From positions 186,001-250,000 of the forward strand of contig NZ_PVTG01000003.1 in assembly GCF_003002915.1 (NCBI RefSeq): a stretch of DNA of 64,000 nt, given 5' to 3'. The stretch is from Geodermatophilus tzadiensis (lineage in GTDB: Bacteria > Actinomycetota > Actinomycetes > Mycobacteriales > Geodermatophilaceae). Under the pieces are notes generated by a model. That model did not search any database, had not been told where the DNA came from, and saw only the letters and a program-made list of their open reading frames with translations. Made by a program: the position numbers and the translations under genes. Numbering within the stretch: the stretch's first letter is position 1; each line of letters begins with the position of its first letter. Shown here piece by piece: positions 17,832-31,217 of this stretch.

Positions 17832-19039
17832 TGCGCATCGGCCTGGTCTGCCCCTACCAGTGGGACGTCCCCGGCGGCGTGCAGTACCACGTGCGCGACC
17901 TCGCCGAGACGCTGCGCGGGTTCGGCCACCACGTCGAGGTGCTCACCCCGGCCGAGCGGGAGGAGTCCCTCACCGACCCCTGGCTCACCTTCGCCGGGCG
18001 CACCGTGCCGATCCCCTACAACGGCTCGATGGCCAGCCTGCAGTTCGGCCCGGTGTCGGCGTCCCGGGTGCGCCGGTGGCTGCGCGAGGGGCGCTTCGAC
18101 GTCGTCCACGTGCACGACCCGGCCCCGCCGTCGACCGGGCTGCTGGTCTGCATGATCGCCACCGGCCCGATCGTGGCCACCTTCCACGCCGCCACGGTGC
18201 GCTCCAAGTGGCTGGCCACCTTCGGCCCGCTCGTGCGGCCCTGGCTGGAGCGGATCAGCGGCCGGATCGCCGTCTCCGACTTCGCCCGGCGGGTGCAGGT
18301 CGAGCACCTCGGCGGCGACGCGGTGATCATCCCCAACGGCGTGCACGTGGCCTCCTTCGCGCAGGGGCCGACGCTGCCCGGGGTCGCCCGGGGCGGCGAC
18401 GGCCCGACCGTCGGCTTCCTCGGCCGCTACGACGAGCCGCGCAAGGGCCTGCCGGTGCTGCTGGAAGCGATGCGCACCGTCGTCCGGGAGCACCCCGGCG
18501 CGCGGCTGCTGGTCGCCGGCCGGGGCGACCCCGACGCCCTGCGCGACGGGCTGGGCGAGGACCTCGCACCCTCGGTGGTGGTGCTCGGGGAGGTCTCCGA
18601 GGCCGAGAAGGCCGCCTTCCTCCGCTCGGTCGACGTGTACTGCGCCCCCAACCTGCTCGGCGAGTCCTTCGGCGTGGTGCTCATCGAGGCCATGGCCGCC
18701 GGGGCGCCGATCGTGGCCAGCGACCTCGACGCGTTCGCGCGGGTGCTGGAGGACGGCGCGGCCGGCGTGCTGGTGCGCCGCGGCGACAGCACGGCGCTCG
18801 CCCGGGCGCTGTCGGACCTGCTCGCCGACCCCGACCGCCGCGCGCGGCTGTCGGCGGCCGGGCAGGAGGCGGCCGCCGGCTACGACTGGCAGGTCGTGGC
18901 CCGCCGGGTCCTCGACGTCTACGAGACCGTCGTCCTCGCCGGGACCGGCGCGGTCACCGCCGCCGAGGACGCGGACCTCGCCGCCGCCGGTGCCCCCGAC
19001 GGGGTGTGGGCGTCCCCGTTCCGGAGGCCGCGCCGCTAG
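17831..19039 (+). CDS. pimA: phosphatidylinositol alpha-mannosyltransferase
   Basis: 402 residues from ATG 17831 (TGATG overlap). It is a GT4 GT-B fold enzyme that adds the first mannose from GDP-mannose to phosphatidylinositol. Features are the N-terminal MRIGLVCPYQWDVPGGVQYH with the glycine-rich loop, HVHDPAPPSTGLL, and IVATFHAATVRS. The C-terminal nucleotide-sugar site is FLGRYDEPRKGLPVLL, and the E-x7-E type motif is ESFGVVLIEAMAAGAP. It closes the PIM gene set. Confidence 0.95.
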   Translation: MRIGLVCPYQWDVPGGVQYHVRDLAETLRGFGHHVEVLTPAEREESLTDPWLTFAGRTVPIPYNGSMASLQFGPVSASRVRRWLREGRFDVVHVHDPAPPSTGLLVCMIATGPIVATFHAATVRSKWLATFGPLVRPWLERISGRIAVSDFARRVQVEHLGGDAVIIPNGVHVASFAQGPTLPGVARGGDGPTVGFLGRYDEPRKGLPVLLEAMRTVVREHPGARLLVAGRGDPDALRDGLGEDLAPSVVVLGEVSEAEKAAFLRSVDVYCAPNLLGESFGVVLIEAMAAGAPIVASDLDAFARVLEDGAAGVLVRRGDSTALARALSDLLADPDRRARLSAAGQEAAAGYDWQVVARRVLDVYETVVLAGTGAVTAAEDADLAAAGAPDGVWASPFRRPRR

Positions 19040-19050
19040 CGTGGGCGGTC

Positions 19051-19590
19051 GTGACGCCCGGCGCCTGGTTGCTGCTCGCCGCGGGCGTCGCCGTCCTCCT
19101 GCTGGCCTGGACGGCGTGGACGCTGACCCGGCTGCGCCGCCTCGAGAGCCGGGTCGCCCGCGCCTGGTCGGTGCTCGACACCCGGCTGCAGCAGCGCGCC
19201 GCGCTCGCCGCCGACCTGGCCTCGGAGCACTCCGCGGCGCTCGGGGAGGACCGCGCCACCCGGCTCAAGACCGCCGCCCACGACGCCCGGCAGCCGCGCA
19301 CCGGCGACCGCGAGCTGGCCGAGAACACCCTCGGCCGGGAGCTGCGCACGCTGCCCGACGAGCTGCCCGGGGTGCCCGCGCGGCTGCTCACCGAGCTGGC
19401 CGAGGCCGACGCGCGCATGGGCCTGGCGAGGCGCTTCTACAACGACGCCGTCCGCGACACCCACCTGCTGCGGCTGCACCGGTTCCCGCGGCTGCTGCGC
19501 CTGCACGCCGACCGCCCGCTGCCGCGCTTCTTCGACGTCGAGGACGGCCTGGACGCCGTCACCAGCGGCGCCGGACCGGTCGCCCGCTGA
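19051..19590 (+). CDS. LemA-like single-pass membrane protein
   Basis: 179 residues from GTG 19051. An N-terminal transmembrane helix ([20 protein letters not shown]) is followed by a helical domain whose sequence [23 protein letters not shown], then [27 protein letters not shown] and FFDVED, mirrors LemA proteins (AWxxIDxxLxRRxxLIPxLV; FYNDAVxxYN). Function of LemA is unknown. A TAGCGT hexamer ends 8 bases before the start. Confidence 0.75.
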   Translation: MTPGAWLLLAAGVAVLLLAWTAWTLTRLRRLESRVARAWSVLDTRLQQRAALAADLASEHSAALGEDRATRLKTAAHDARQPRTGDRELAENTLGRELRTLPDELPGVPARLLTELAEADARMGLARRFYNDAVRDTHLLRLHRFPRLLRLHADRPLPRFFDVEDGLDAVTSGAGPVAR

Positions 19591-19657
19591 GGCGACCTAC
19601 CATGGCGGCGGCCGAGCGCCTCCCCGGCCGGCCACCCCACGCGACCTGGAGCAGCCC

Positions 19658-20569
19658 GTGTCCTCGCACGCCGACGTCCCCGCCACGCCCACCACGGGCA
19701 CCGACCGCGTCAAGCGCGGCCTGGCCGAGCAGCTCAAGGGCGGCGTCATCATGGACGTCGTCACCCCCGAGCAGGCCCGCATCGCCGAGGACGCCGGCGC
19801 GGTCGCGGTCATGGCCCTCGAGCGGGTGCCCGCCGACATCCGCGCCCAGGGCGGCATCGCGCGGATGAGCGACCCGGACGTGGTGCAGGGGATCATCGAC
19901 GCGGTCTCCATCCCGGTGATGGCCAAGGCCCGCATCGGGCACTTCGTCGAGGCCCAGGTGCTGCAGGCCCTCGGCGTGGACTACGTCGACGAGTCCGAGG
20001 TGCTCACCCCCGCCGACGAGGCCCACCACATCGACAAGCACGCGTTCACCGTGCCGTTCGTCTGCGGCGCCACCGACCTGGGCGAGGCGCTGCGCCGGAT
20101 CGCCGAGGGCGCGGCGATGATCCGCAGCAAGGGCGAGGCCGGCACCGGCAACGTCGTCGAGGCCACCCGGCACATGCGCGCGATCCGCGCCGGCATCCGG
20201 CGGCTGACGACGCTCGACGAGACCGAGCTGTTCGTGGCGGCCAAGGAGCTGCGCGCGCCGCACGACCTGGTGGTCGAGGTGGCCCGCGCCGGCACGCTGC
20301 CGGTCGTGCTGTTCACCGCCGGCGGCATCGCCACCCCCGCCGACGCGGCGATGATGGTGCAGCTGGGCGCCGAGGGCGTGTTCGTCGGCTCCGGCATCTT
20401 CAAGTCCGGCGACCCCGCCCAGCGGGCCGCGGCCATCGTGCAGGCCACCACGTTCGCCGACGACCCGGCGGTGATCGCCAAGGTGTCCCGCGGGCTGGGC
20501 GAGCCGATGGTGGGCATCAGCGTCGACACGCTGCCCGACTCCCAGCGCTTCGCCGCCCGCGGCTGGTGA
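19658..20569 (+). CDS. pdxS: pyridoxal 5'-phosphate synthase, lyase subunit Pdx1
   Basis: 303 residues from GTG 19658. Together with PdxT it makes PLP from ribose 5-phosphate, glyceraldehyde 3-phosphate and glutamine-derived ammonia. Family blocks: [51 protein letters not shown], and the phosphate site [27 protein letters not shown]. The length is as expected (about 294-303). Confidence 0.97.
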   Translation: MSSHADVPATPTTGTDRVKRGLAEQLKGGVIMDVVTPEQARIAEDAGAVAVMALERVPADIRAQGGIARMSDPDVVQGIIDAVSIPVMAKARIGHFVEAQVLQALGVDYVDESEVLTPADEAHHIDKHAFTVPFVCGATDLGEALRRIAEGAAMIRSKGEAGTGNVVEATRHMRAIRAGIRRLTTLDETELFVAAKELRAPHDLVVEVARAGTLPVVLFTAGGIATPADAAMMVQLGAEGVFVGSGIFKSGDPAQRAAAIVQATTFADDPAVIAKVSRGLGEPMVGISVDTLPDSQRFAARGW

Positions 20570-21251
20570 GCGCCACACCCCCGGAGCGTGTCCGCATCGG
20601 CGTCCTCGCGCTGCAGGGCGACGTCCGGGAGCACCTCGCCGTCCTGACCGCGCTGGGCGCCGAGGCGGTGCCGGTGCGGCGCCCGGAGGAGCTGGCCGGC
20701 GTCGACGGGCTGGTGCTGCCGGGCGGGGAGTCGACGACGATGACCACGCTCGCCGTCCGCACCGGGCTGCTCGAGCCGCTGCGCGACGCCGTCCGCGGCG
20801 GGCTGCCGGCCTACGGCACCTGCGCTGGCCTGGTGCTGCTGGCCGGGCGGCTGCTCGACGCCCCGCCCGGCCAGCCGACCCTCGGCGCCCTCGACGTGAC
20901 GGTGCGGCGCAACGCCTTCGGCCGGCAGGCGGAGTCCTTCGAGTCGCGGGTCGAGCTGGCCGGCGTGCCCGGCGGCCCGCTGTCGGCGGTGTTCATCCGC
21001 GCGCCGTGGGTGGAGGAGGCCGGGCCGGACGTCGAGGTCCTCGGGCGGGTCGTCGGCGGAGCGGCCGACGGTAGGATCGTCGCGGTGCGCCAGGGCGACG
21101 TCGTGGCCACCAGCTTCCACCCGGAGCTGACCGGGGACACCCGGGTCCACGCGCTGTTCGTGGACGTCGTGCGGCAGGCGGCCGCGGTCGGCCGGGCGGT
21201 GGCCGTCCCCAGTGGCGCCGGAGCCGGCGCCCCCGACCCCGGAGGAGAGCA

Positions 21252-21255
<4 letters not shown>
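20566..21255 (+). CDS. pdxT: pyridoxal 5'-phosphate synthase, glutaminase subunit Pdx2
   Basis: 229 residues from GTG 20566 (GTGA overlap with pdxS). It is a class I glutamine amidotransferase fold: [18 protein letters not shown], nucleophile Cys in [12 protein letters not shown], and the His-Glu pair in TSFHPELT. It channels ammonia to PdxS. The C-terminus carries ~25 extra Ala/Gly/Pro-rich residues. Confidence 0.96.
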
Positions 21256-22004
<749 letters not shown>

Positions 22005-22008
22005 AGGA

Positions 22009-22060
22009 CCCCTCTGCCCCCCACCGCTCGCAGGCTCGCGGCGGGGTCCTGCAGAGGGGC
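22009..22060 (+). terminator. imperfect terminator hairpin after yebC
   Basis: CCCCTCTGC (22009-22017) pairs with GCAGAGGGG (22051-22059). The inner CCCCACCGC/GCGGCGGGG arms pair with one mismatch. Confidence 0.5.
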
Positions 22061-22169
22061 CGTTCCGGTCCGTCACCAGGCGTGTCGCCGTTCCCCGTGT
22101 CGGTCGCGGCGGTTAGCCTCGGTCGAACACCAGTTCGGCCAGGGGGAGACGTCGGTGGGGAGCAGCGCC

Positions 22170-22736
22170 ATGCGGGTGCTCGGGATCGACCCGGGGCTGA
22201 CCCGGTGCGGCTGGGGCGTGGTCGACGGCCGCCCCGGCGCGCGCCCGGCCGCCGTCGGCGTGGGCGTGATCCGCAGCTCCGCCGACCTCGACCTGGAGCT
22301 GCGGCTGCTGGAGCTGCACACCCAGGTCACGGCTCTGCTGCGGGAGCACCGGCCCGACGTGGTGGCCATCGAGCGGGTGTTCACCCAGAACAACAAGGGC
22401 ACCGCCACCGGCACCGCCCAGGCGGCCGGGGTCGCGGCGCTGGCCGCCGCGCAGGCCGACCGGCCGGTCGCCTGGCACACGCCCAGCGAGGTCAAGGCCG
22501 CCATCTCCGGCAACGGCCGCGCGGACAAGGAGCAGGTCACCCTCATGGTCACCCGGGTGCTGGGCCTCGCGGCCGCCCCCAAGCCGGCCGACGCCGCCGA
22601 CGCGCTGGCGCTCGCGGTCTGCCACGTGTGGCGCGGGCCGGCCCAGCAGCGGCTGCGCTCGGCCGCGCTCGCCGGCGGCATCGGCGCGCCCGTGGTGCAG
22701 CGCACGCTGCCGCGCTGGCAGGGGGTGTCGCGGTGA
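22170..22736 (+). CDS. ruvC: crossover junction endodeoxyribonuclease RuvC
   Basis: 188 residues from ATG 22170, with GGGGAG 7 bases upstream. GTG 22155 is an in-frame alternative with its own AGGGGGAG site. RuvC cuts Holliday junctions. Catalytic acidic residues appear in VLGIDPGLTRCG, AIERVFTQNNKGTA and the ADAADALALAVCH block. Start of the ruvCAB chain. Confidence 0.96.
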   Translation: MRVLGIDPGLTRCGWGVVDGRPGARPAAVGVGVIRSSADLDLELRLLELHTQVTALLREHRPDVVAIERVFTQNNKGTATGTAQAAGVAALAAAQADRPVAWHTPSEVKAAISGNGRADKEQVTLMVTRVLGLAAAPKPADAADALALAVCHVWRGPAQQRLRSAALAGGIGAPVVQRTLPRWQGVSR

Positions 22737-23374
22737 TCGCGTCGGTGAACGGCCGGGTGGCCGCGGTGTCGCCCGACGGCGCGGTGGTCGAGGTCGGCGG
22801 CGTGGGCCTGGCGGTGCAGTGCACCCCCGGCACCATCGCGCGGCTGACCGTGGGGGAGCAGGCCCGGCTGGCCACCAGCCTGGTCGTCCGGGAGGACTCC
22901 CTCACCCTCTACGGCTTCGCCGACGACGACGAGCGGCAGCTGTTCGAGCTGCTGCAGACCGCCAACGGGGTCGGGCCGCGGCTGGCCCAGGCGGTGCTGG
23001 CCATCCACCCGCCGCGGGAGGTGCGGCGCGCGGTGTCGATGGCCGACGTCAAGGCGCTCATGCAGGTGCCCGGCATCGGCAAGAAGGGCGCCGAGCGGCT
23101 GATCCTCGAGCTGCGCGACCGGCTGGGCGCCACCACCACCGACACCCAGCTCGACGGCCCGCCGCTGCCGGGCGGCGCCGCGCCGTTCACCCCGGTGGCG
23201 CCCTGGCGCGACCAGCTGACCTCGGCGCTGGTCGGGCTGGGCTGGAGCAGCCGTGAGGCCGACACCGCGCTGGCCGCGCTGGCCCCGGTGGCCGACGAGC
23301 AGCAGGCCGCCACCGGCCGGGTCGACGTCGCCGCGCTGCTGCGGCAGGCCCTGCAGCTGCTGGGTCGGTCGTGA
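22733..23374 (+). CDS. ruvA: Holliday junction DNA helicase subunit RuvA
   Basis: 213 residues from GTG 22733 (GTGA overlap). It has the OB domain [25 protein letters not shown], the helix-hairpin-helix motifs [17 protein letters not shown] and [19 protein letters not shown], and a C-terminal domain III ([19 protein letters not shown]) that contacts RuvB. Confidence 0.96.
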   Translation: MIASVNGRVAAVSPDGAVVEVGGVGLAVQCTPGTIARLTVGEQARLATSLVVREDSLTLYGFADDDERQLFELLQTANGVGPRLAQAVLAIHPPREVRRAVSMADVKALMQVPGIGKKGAERLILELRDRLGATTTDTQLDGPPLPGGAAPFTPVAPWRDQLTSALVGLGWSSREADTALAALAPVADEQQAATGRVDVAALLRQALQLLGRS

Positions 23375-24495
23375 GCGCGCCGTTCGACCGGTCGCTGACC
23401 GGCGAGGTCGAGTCCGGGCCGGGCCACGAGTTCGGCGTCAGCCCGCAGGCCGGCGACGAGGAGCGGGTGGTCGAGTCGGCGCTGCGGCCGCACTCGCTGA
23501 CCGACTTCATCGGCCAGCCCAAGGTGGCCCGCCAGCTCGCGCTGGTGCTCGAGGGCGCCAAGCGCCGGGGCCGGCCGCCGGACCACGTGCTGCTGTCGGG
23601 TCCGCCGGGGCTGGGCAAGACCAGTCTCGCGCTGATCATCGGCTCTGAGCTCGGCACCTCGGTGAAGATCACCAGCGGCCCGGCGATCGAGCGCTCCGGC
23701 GACCTCGCGGCGATGCTGTCCAACCTCGGCCCCGGCGACGTGCTGTTCATCGACGAGATCCACCGCATCGCCCGGCCCGCCGAGGAGCTGCTGTACATGG
23801 CGATGGAGGACTTCCGGGTCGACGTCGTCGTCGGCAAGGGCCCGGGTGCCACCGCCATCCCGCTGGAGATCAACCCGTTCACCCTGGTCGGCGCCACCAC
23901 CCGGGCCGGGCTGCTGACCGGGCCGCTGCGCGACCGGTTCGGCTTCGTCGGCCAGATGGAGTTCTACGAGCCGGCCGAGCTGCAGCTGGTGCTGGCCCGC
24001 AGCGCCGAGCTGCTCGGCGTCGAGCTCACCGACGACGGCTCGGCCGAGATCGCCCGCCGCTCCCGCGGGACGCCCCGCATCGCCAACCGGCTGCTGCGCC
24101 GGGTGCGCGACTACGCCGAGGTCGAGGCCGACGGGCGGGTGACCCGCGCGGTCGCCCGGGCCGCGCTCGCCCTCTACGACGTCGACGACCTCGGCCTCGA
24201 CCGGCTCGACCGCGCGGTGCTCGAGGCGCTGGTGAGCCGCTTCTCCGGCGGCCCGGTGGGCGTCAGCACCCTGGCCGTCGCGGTGGGGGAGGAGTCGCAC
24301 ACCGTCGAGGAGGTCTGCGAGCCCTTCCTCGTGCGGGCCGGCCTGCTGGCGCGCACGCCGCGCGGGCGGGTGGCCACCGAGGCGGCCTGGCAGCACCTCG
24401 GCCGGCCGGTGCCGCGCGGCGGGATCCCCCTCGGAGGTGTCACAGCAGTCCCGCGTGACCCGGGTTCGTCGTCGGAACCGTTGTTCGACGCCTAG
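23371..24495 (+). CDS. ruvB: Holliday junction branch migration ATPase RuvB
   Basis: 374 residues from GTG 23371 (GTGA overlap). AAA+ motor: [11 protein letters not shown], Walker [10 protein letters not shown], Walker B LFIDEIHR, sensor 1 [18 protein letters not shown], arginine-finger region [18 protein letters not shown], and the C-terminal winged helix ending in [16 protein letters not shown]. The ~25-residue N-terminal extension and ~25-residue tail are not conserved. Confidence 0.97.
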   Translation: MSAPFDRSLTGEVESGPGHEFGVSPQAGDEERVVESALRPHSLTDFIGQPKVARQLALVLEGAKRRGRPPDHVLLSGPPGLGKTSLALIIGSELGTSVKITSGPAIERSGDLAAMLSNLGPGDVLFIDEIHRIARPAEELLYMAMEDFRVDVVVGKGPGATAIPLEINPFTLVGATTRAGLLTGPLRDRFGFVGQMEFYEPAELQLVLARSAELLGVELTDDGSAEIARRSRGTPRIANRLLRRVRDYAEVEADGRVTRAVARAALALYDVDDLGLDRLDRAVLEALVSRFSGGPVGVSTLAVAVGEESHTVEEVCEPFLVRAGLLARTPRGRVATEAAWQHLGRPVPRGGIPLGGVTAVPRDPGSSSEPLFDA

Positions 24496-24518
24496 ACTCG
24501 TCCGCGCTGGCGCGCAAC

Positions 24519-24535
24519 TCGACCCCTCGGGTCGA
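24519..24535 (+). terminator. possible weak terminator hairpin after ruvB
   Basis: TCGACCC/GGGTCGA with a 3-base loop lies 24 bases after the ruvB stop. A 14-base perfect palindrome, GGCGACCGGTCGCC (24565-24578), follows in the same gap and could instead be an operator or leader element for yajC. Confidence 0.35.
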
Positions 24536-24667
24536 CCGGTCCCGGCCGCGCGACCTGCGGGATCGGCGACCGGTCGCCGTGCGCGCCGTGACCGACGTAC
24601 CCGAGCGGTCCCGACCCGGACCGCACCGACCGCGTGCACGCGAGCGCGGTAGAGAGGCACCACCGTC

Positions 24668-25033
24668 GTGGAACTGTTCCCCCTCCTCCTGCTCGTGCTG
24701 GCCTTCGTGGCGCTGATCGTGCTGCCCAACCGGGCGCGCAAGCGCCAGCAGCAGCAGACGCAGTCGGCGCTGGCCGTCGGCGTCCCGGTCACCATGGCCG
24801 GCGGCGTCCACGGCACGGTGGCCGGCATCGCCGACCCGGCCACCATCCAGGTCGAGATCGCCCCGGGCGTCGTGGTGACCTACGCCCGGCAGGCGGTCCT
24901 GCAGGTGCGCCCGCCGGCCGGTGACCTCGCCGGCCCGGTGGCCACCGGCGAGACCGTCGTCGACCCGGTCGTCGACGACACGCCGTCCCGGGACGACCGT
25001 CCCGGGGACGGCCCCAGCGGCAAGACCCTCTGA
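24668..25033 (+). CDS. yajC: Sec translocon accessory protein YajC
   Basis: 121 residues from GTG 24668. An N-terminal membrane helix (LFPLLLLVLAFVALIVLP) is followed by the cytoplasmic YajC domain NRARKRQQQQTQSALAVGVPVTMAGGVHGTVAGI and VVVTYARQAVLQV, then a charged tail. It forms a subcomplex with SecDF. A TAGACT hexamer at 24493-24498 could serve a ~170-base leader. Confidence 0.92.
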   Translation: MELFPLLLLVLAFVALIVLPNRARKRQQQQTQSALAVGVPVTMAGGVHGTVAGIADPATIQVEIAPGVVVTYARQAVLQVRPPAGDLAGPVATGETVVDPVVDDTPSRDDRPGDGPSGKTL

Positions 25034-25047
25034 GCGGAGTCCCACCC

Positions 25048-26703
25048 GTGGCCAACCGCGCCCTGCCCGCGCGCCGCTACTTCGCGGCGCTGGTGCTGAT
25101 CATCGCCGTGATGTACGGCCTCATCTTCCTCACCGGCAGCGACCGGACTCCGCAGCTGGGTCTGGACCTGCGCGGCGGCACCACCGTCACGCTCTCGGCC
25201 CGGACGCCGGACGGGCAGGCGCCCGACCCCGAGGACCTCGAGCTGGCCCGCCAGATCATCGAGCAGCGGGTCAACGGCCTGGGCGTGGCCGAGGCCGAGG
25301 TGGTCACCGAGGGCGACTCGAACATCGTCATCTCGGTGCCCGGTGACGACGGCGAGCAGGCGCGCGAGCTCGGCCAGACGGCGCAGCTGCGCTTCCGCCC
25401 GGTGCTGGGCGGCCCCGAGCCGGCCGCACCGGCCGAGACCACCGACGGCGCGCAGCCGTCGGACGCCGCCACGCCGAGCGACGCCGCGACCCCGACCGAC
25501 GGCGCGGCACCCACCGACAGCGCGGCACCCACCGACAGCGCGGCGCCGACCGACGGCGCGGTGGAGGACCCCTCCATCCCCGCCCCCGACGCGCCCGCGG
25601 TGACCCAGGAGGAGGCGGCCGCCCAGTACGCGACGCTGACCTGCTCGCCCGAGGAGGTCACCGGCAGCGTCGACCGGTCGATCGACCACGTCGCGGCCTG
25701 CAGCGAGGACGGCACGCAGAAGTACCTGCTCGGCCCGGCGATCCTCGAGGGCACCGACATCGCCGACGCCAGCGCCGGCACGCAGCAGACCACCGGCGAG
25801 TGGGTCGTGCTGCTCGACTTCAAGAGCGAGGGCCGGGCCACCTGGGCGGCGTACACCGCAGCCAACATCGGCAGCAACGTCGCCTTCACCCTCGACGGGC
25901 GCGTGGTCTCCGCGCCCACCATCCAGAACGCGATCAACGGCCAGACGACCATCCAGGGGTCCTTCGACCAGCAGAGCGCCGAGGAGCTGGCCAACCAGCT
26001 GCGCTACGGCGCGCTGCCGCTCACCTTCACCCAGGCGACCGCCCAGTCGATCTCCACCGAGCTGGGCTCCGAGCAGCTGCGGGCGGGCCTGATCGCCGGC
26101 GCCATCGGCATCGCACTGGTCTTCGTCTACGCACTGGTCTACTACCGGCTGCTGGGCCTGGTGATGATCGCCAGCCTGTTCCTGTCGGCGGTGGTCGTCT
26201 ACGCCAGCCTCGTGCTGCTGGGCCGCGAGATCGGCTTCACGCTCAGCCTCGCCGGCATCGCCGGGTTCATCGTCTCCATCGGCATCACCGCCGACTCCTT
26301 CGTCGTCTACTTCGAGCGCCTCAAGGACGAGGTCCGCGAGGGCCGCACGCTGCGCTCGGCGGTGCCGCGCGCCTGGGTGCGGGCCCGCCGCACGATCCTG
26401 TCGGCCGACGCGGTCAGCTTCCTGGCCGCGGCGATCCTCTACTGGCTGGCCATCGGCGACGTGAAGGGCTTCGCGTTCACCCTGGGCCTGTCCACGGTGC
26501 TCGACCTGATCGTCGTCTTCCTCTTCACCCACCCGCTGATGGCCGTGCTGGCCCGCTACCGGGCGTTCGGCCGGAGCCGGTTCTCCGGCCTCGGCAGGGT
26601 CGACCGCTCGAGCCACGCCGCCGCGCAGGCGCCCGCCGCCGAGCGGGAGCTCGTCGGCGCCGGGTCCGGCGCCCGCCGCCCGCAGGACAGGAGCCAGGCA
26701 TGA
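25048..26703 (+). CDS. secD: protein translocase subunit SecD
   Basis: 551 residues from GTG 25048. It uses the proton gradient to help pull exported proteins across the membrane. Features are the N-terminal TM helix (YFAALVLIIAVMYGLIFL), the DLRGGTTVTLSA block, the periplasmic ferredoxin-like P1 region, and the C-terminal five-helix bundle with GIALVFVYALVYYRLLG, FTLSLAGIAGFIVSIGITADSFVVYFERLKDE. Residues ~132-172 form an Ala/Asp/Thr/Pro linker built of near-repeats (SDAATPSDAATPTDGAAPTDSAAPTD type). Pair with secF in an ATGA overlap. Confidence 0.96.
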   Translation: MANRALPARRYFAALVLIIAVMYGLIFLTGSDRTPQLGLDLRGGTTVTLSARTPDGQAPDPEDLELARQIIEQRVNGLGVAEAEVVTEGDSNIVISVPGDDGEQARELGQTAQLRFRPVLGGPEPAAPAETTDGAQPSDAATPSDAATPTDGAAPTDSAAPTDSAAPTDGAVEDPSIPAPDAPAVTQEEAAAQYATLTCSPEEVTGSVDRSIDHVAACSEDGTQKYLLGPAILEGTDIADASAGTQQTTGEWVVLLDFKSEGRATWAAYTAANIGSNVAFTLDGRVVSAPTIQNAINGQTTIQGSFDQQSAEELANQLRYGALPLTFTQATAQSISTELGSEQLRAGLIAGAIGIALVFVYALVYYRLLGLVMIASLFLSAVVVYASLVLLGREIGFTLSLAGIAGFIVSIGITADSFVVYFERLKDEVREGRTLRSAVPRAWVRARRTILSADAVSFLAAAILYWLAIGDVKGFAFTLGLSTVLDLIVVFLFTHPLMAVLARYRAFGRSRFSGLGRVDRSSHAAAQAPAAERELVGAGSGARRPQDRSQA

Positions 26704-28088
26704 GCCGCGAGCACGACACCGAGGTGCCCGTGGGCACCGACGCCGACGAGGCCCGCGCGGGCGACGCGGCGGGATCGGCGACCGAGGACGCCGCGGCGGC
26801 CGCGGACGACGCGGCGCTGGCCGAGGCGGGCCTGCCGGCCGAGGGCGGGGTGCGCCGTCCGCAGAGGCGCGCGTCGCTGGTCAACCGGCTCTACAACGGC
26901 GAGGCCGGCCTCGACGTCGTCGGCCGCAGCCGGCTGATCTACAAGGTCACCGCGGTCGTCGTGCTCGTCTGCATCGCCTCGATGGTCTTCCGCGGCTTCA
27001 ACTTCGGCATCGACTTCGCCGGCGGCAACAGCTTCCGGCTGCCCGGCACCACCGCCGAGCTCACGGAGGTCCGCGAGGCGGCCACCGAGGCCGGCGCCGA
27101 CGTCGCCTCGGCCCAGGTGGTGGGCGGCAGCGAGATCCTGCTGCGCACCGGCGCCCTGGACAACGCCGGCGAGCGGGCCGTGGTCGAGGCCGTCGCCGGC
27201 ACCGTCGGCATCACCCCCGACCAGGTCAGCCCCGAGTCGGTGAGCGCCGAGTGGGGACAGGACATCACCGACCAGGCGCTGCTGGCCCTCGCGGTGTTCC
27301 TCGTCGCGGTCATCGCGTTCCTGGCGATCCGGTTCCAGCCCAAGATGGCGATCGGCGCCATCCTCGCGCTGCTGCACGACCTGGTGGTCACCGCCGGCGT
27401 CTACTCGCTCATCGGCTTCGAGGTCACGCCCTCCACCGTCATCGGCCTGCTCACCATCCTCGGGTTCTCGCTCTACGACACCGTCGTGGTCTTCGACAAG
27501 GTCGACGAGAACACCCGGGGTCTGTCCGCCAGCGCCCGGATGACCTGGGGCGAGGCGGCCAACCTGGCGGTCAACCAGACGCTGATGCGCTCGATCAACA
27601 CCTCGGTCATCGCGCTGCTGCCGGTGGCCGGGCTGCTGTTCGTCGGCGCCGGCCTGCTCGGCGTGGGCACGCTCAAGGACCTCGCGCTGGTGCTCTTCGT
27701 CGGCCTGGCCGCGGGCGCCTACTCGTCGATCTTCCTGGCCACGCCGATCGTCGCCGACCTCAAGGAGCGCGAGCCGGAGGTGCAGGCGCTGCGCCGGCGC
27801 GTGCTGGCCCGCCGGTCCTCCGCCGCCCGCCAGGGGACCCGCGCCCCCGCGGGCACCGTCGCCAGCGCCCGCCGCACCCGCGGCCCCGCCCGCGGCGGGG
27901 TGGCGCTGGCCGAGCGCGACCCCGGCGCGCTGGGCCCGGCGCAGGCCGACGTCGTCGTCGAGTCGCCGTCCTCGGTGGCGCCGGAGCCCGCCCGCACCCC
28001 CGGGCCGCGGGGCGCCACCGCCGCGCCGCGGCCGGGGCAGCGTCCCCAGCGCGCCGGCGGCCGCCCCGGCGCCAAGCGACGCCGGTGA
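26700..28088 (+). CDS. secF: protein translocase subunit SecF
   Basis: 462 residues from ATG 26700 (ATGA overlap). RLYNGEAGLDVVGRSRLIYK precedes the first membrane helix, then FRGFNFGIDFAGGNSFRL. The C-terminal bundle includes IGLLTILGFSLYDTVVVFDKVDENTRG and LMRSINTSVIALLPVAGLLFVG. The last ~95 residues are a basic/Ala/Pro-rich cytosolic extension, longer than in most SecF proteins, and the first ~60 are acidic and low complexity. Confidence 0.96.
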   Translation: MSREHDTEVPVGTDADEARAGDAAGSATEDAAAAADDAALAEAGLPAEGGVRRPQRRASLVNRLYNGEAGLDVVGRSRLIYKVTAVVVLVCIASMVFRGFNFGIDFAGGNSFRLPGTTAELTEVREAATEAGADVASAQVVGGSEILLRTGALDNAGERAVVEAVAGTVGITPDQVSPESVSAEWGQDITDQALLALAVFLVAVIAFLAIRFQPKMAIGAILALLHDLVVTAGVYSLIGFEVTPSTVIGLLTILGFSLYDTVVVFDKVDENTRGLSASARMTWGEAANLAVNQTLMRSINTSVIALLPVAGLLFVGAGLLGVGTLKDLALVLFVGLAAGAYSSIFLATPIVADLKEREPEVQALRRRVLARRSSAARQGTRAPAGTVASARRTRGPARGGVALAERDPGALGPAQADVVVESPSSVAPEPARTPGPRGATAAPRPGQRPQRAGGRPGAKRRR

Positions 28089-28681
28089 GCGCACCGGAGG
28101 CCGAGCTCCCGCTCGAGGAGCTCATCGCGACGCTCGCCGTCGACGTCCCCGACTTCCCGACGCCGGGGGTGCTCTTCCGCGACCTGACGCCGGTGTTCGC
28201 CCACGGTGCGGCGTTCCGGCGGATGGTCGAGGGCCTGGCCGCGCCGCAGCAGGCCGATCCCCGCGCCGCCGCGGTGGCGCACGCCGACGACCGCGGCGCG
28301 TCCGACCCGGGCTTCGACGTCGTCGTCGGCGTCGAGGCCCGCGGGTTCCTGCTGGCCGCCGCGGTGGCGCTGCACGCCGGCGTCGGGGTCGTCCCCGTCC
28401 GCAAGGCCGGCAAGCTGCCGCGGGAGCGGGTCAGCGCCGACTACGCCCTCGAGTACGGCACGGCGAGCATCGAGATGCACACCGACTCGCTGCGGGCCGG
28501 CCAGCGGGTGCTGCTCGTCGACGACGTCCTGGCCACCGGCGGCACCCTGGCCGCGGCGCTGGCGCTGGTCGAGGAGCTCGGCGCGGTGGTGACCGCGGTG
28601 TCGGTGGTCATCGAGCTGACCGAGCTGGGCGGACGCGCGCGGCTGGCCCCGCACGCCGTCCACTCCCTCTGGGCCACCTGA
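28085..28681 (+). CDS. apt: adenine phosphoribosyltransferase
   Basis: 198 residues from GTG 28085 (GTGA overlap). It salvages adenine with PRPP to [19 protein letters not shown] at the N-terminus, [17 protein letters not shown], and the PRPP loop [18 protein letters not shown] are intact. An insertion of ~20 residues ([20 protein letters not shown]) separates helix 1 from the GVEARGF strand, unusual compared with short Apt proteins. Confidence 0.94.
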   Translation: MSAPEAELPLEELIATLAVDVPDFPTPGVLFRDLTPVFAHGAAFRRMVEGLAAPQQADPRAAAVAHADDRGASDPGFDVVVGVEARGFLLAAAVALHAGVGVVPVRKAGKLPRERVSADYALEYGTASIEMHTDSLRAGQRVLLVDDVLATGGTLAAALALVEELGAVVTAVSVVIELTELGGRARLAPHAVHSLWAT

Positions 28682-28772
28682 GGGCGAGCTCTCCCGCCCG
28701 GTCGGGCCGCGGACGAGCTGCTCACGGCTAGCATGGGGAGGGTCTCACCTCCTCAGCCGCGCAGGAGCCGCC

Positions 28773-31205
<2,433 letters not shown>

Positions 31206-31217
31206 GTGCGGCCTCCG

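Noticed and set aside
25440..25570. Tandem GAC-GCC-ACC-type repeats in secD as a separate repeat element
   Set aside because: The repeats are in frame and encode a flexible Ala/Asp/Thr/Pro linker between SecD domains; codon-level repetition explains them.
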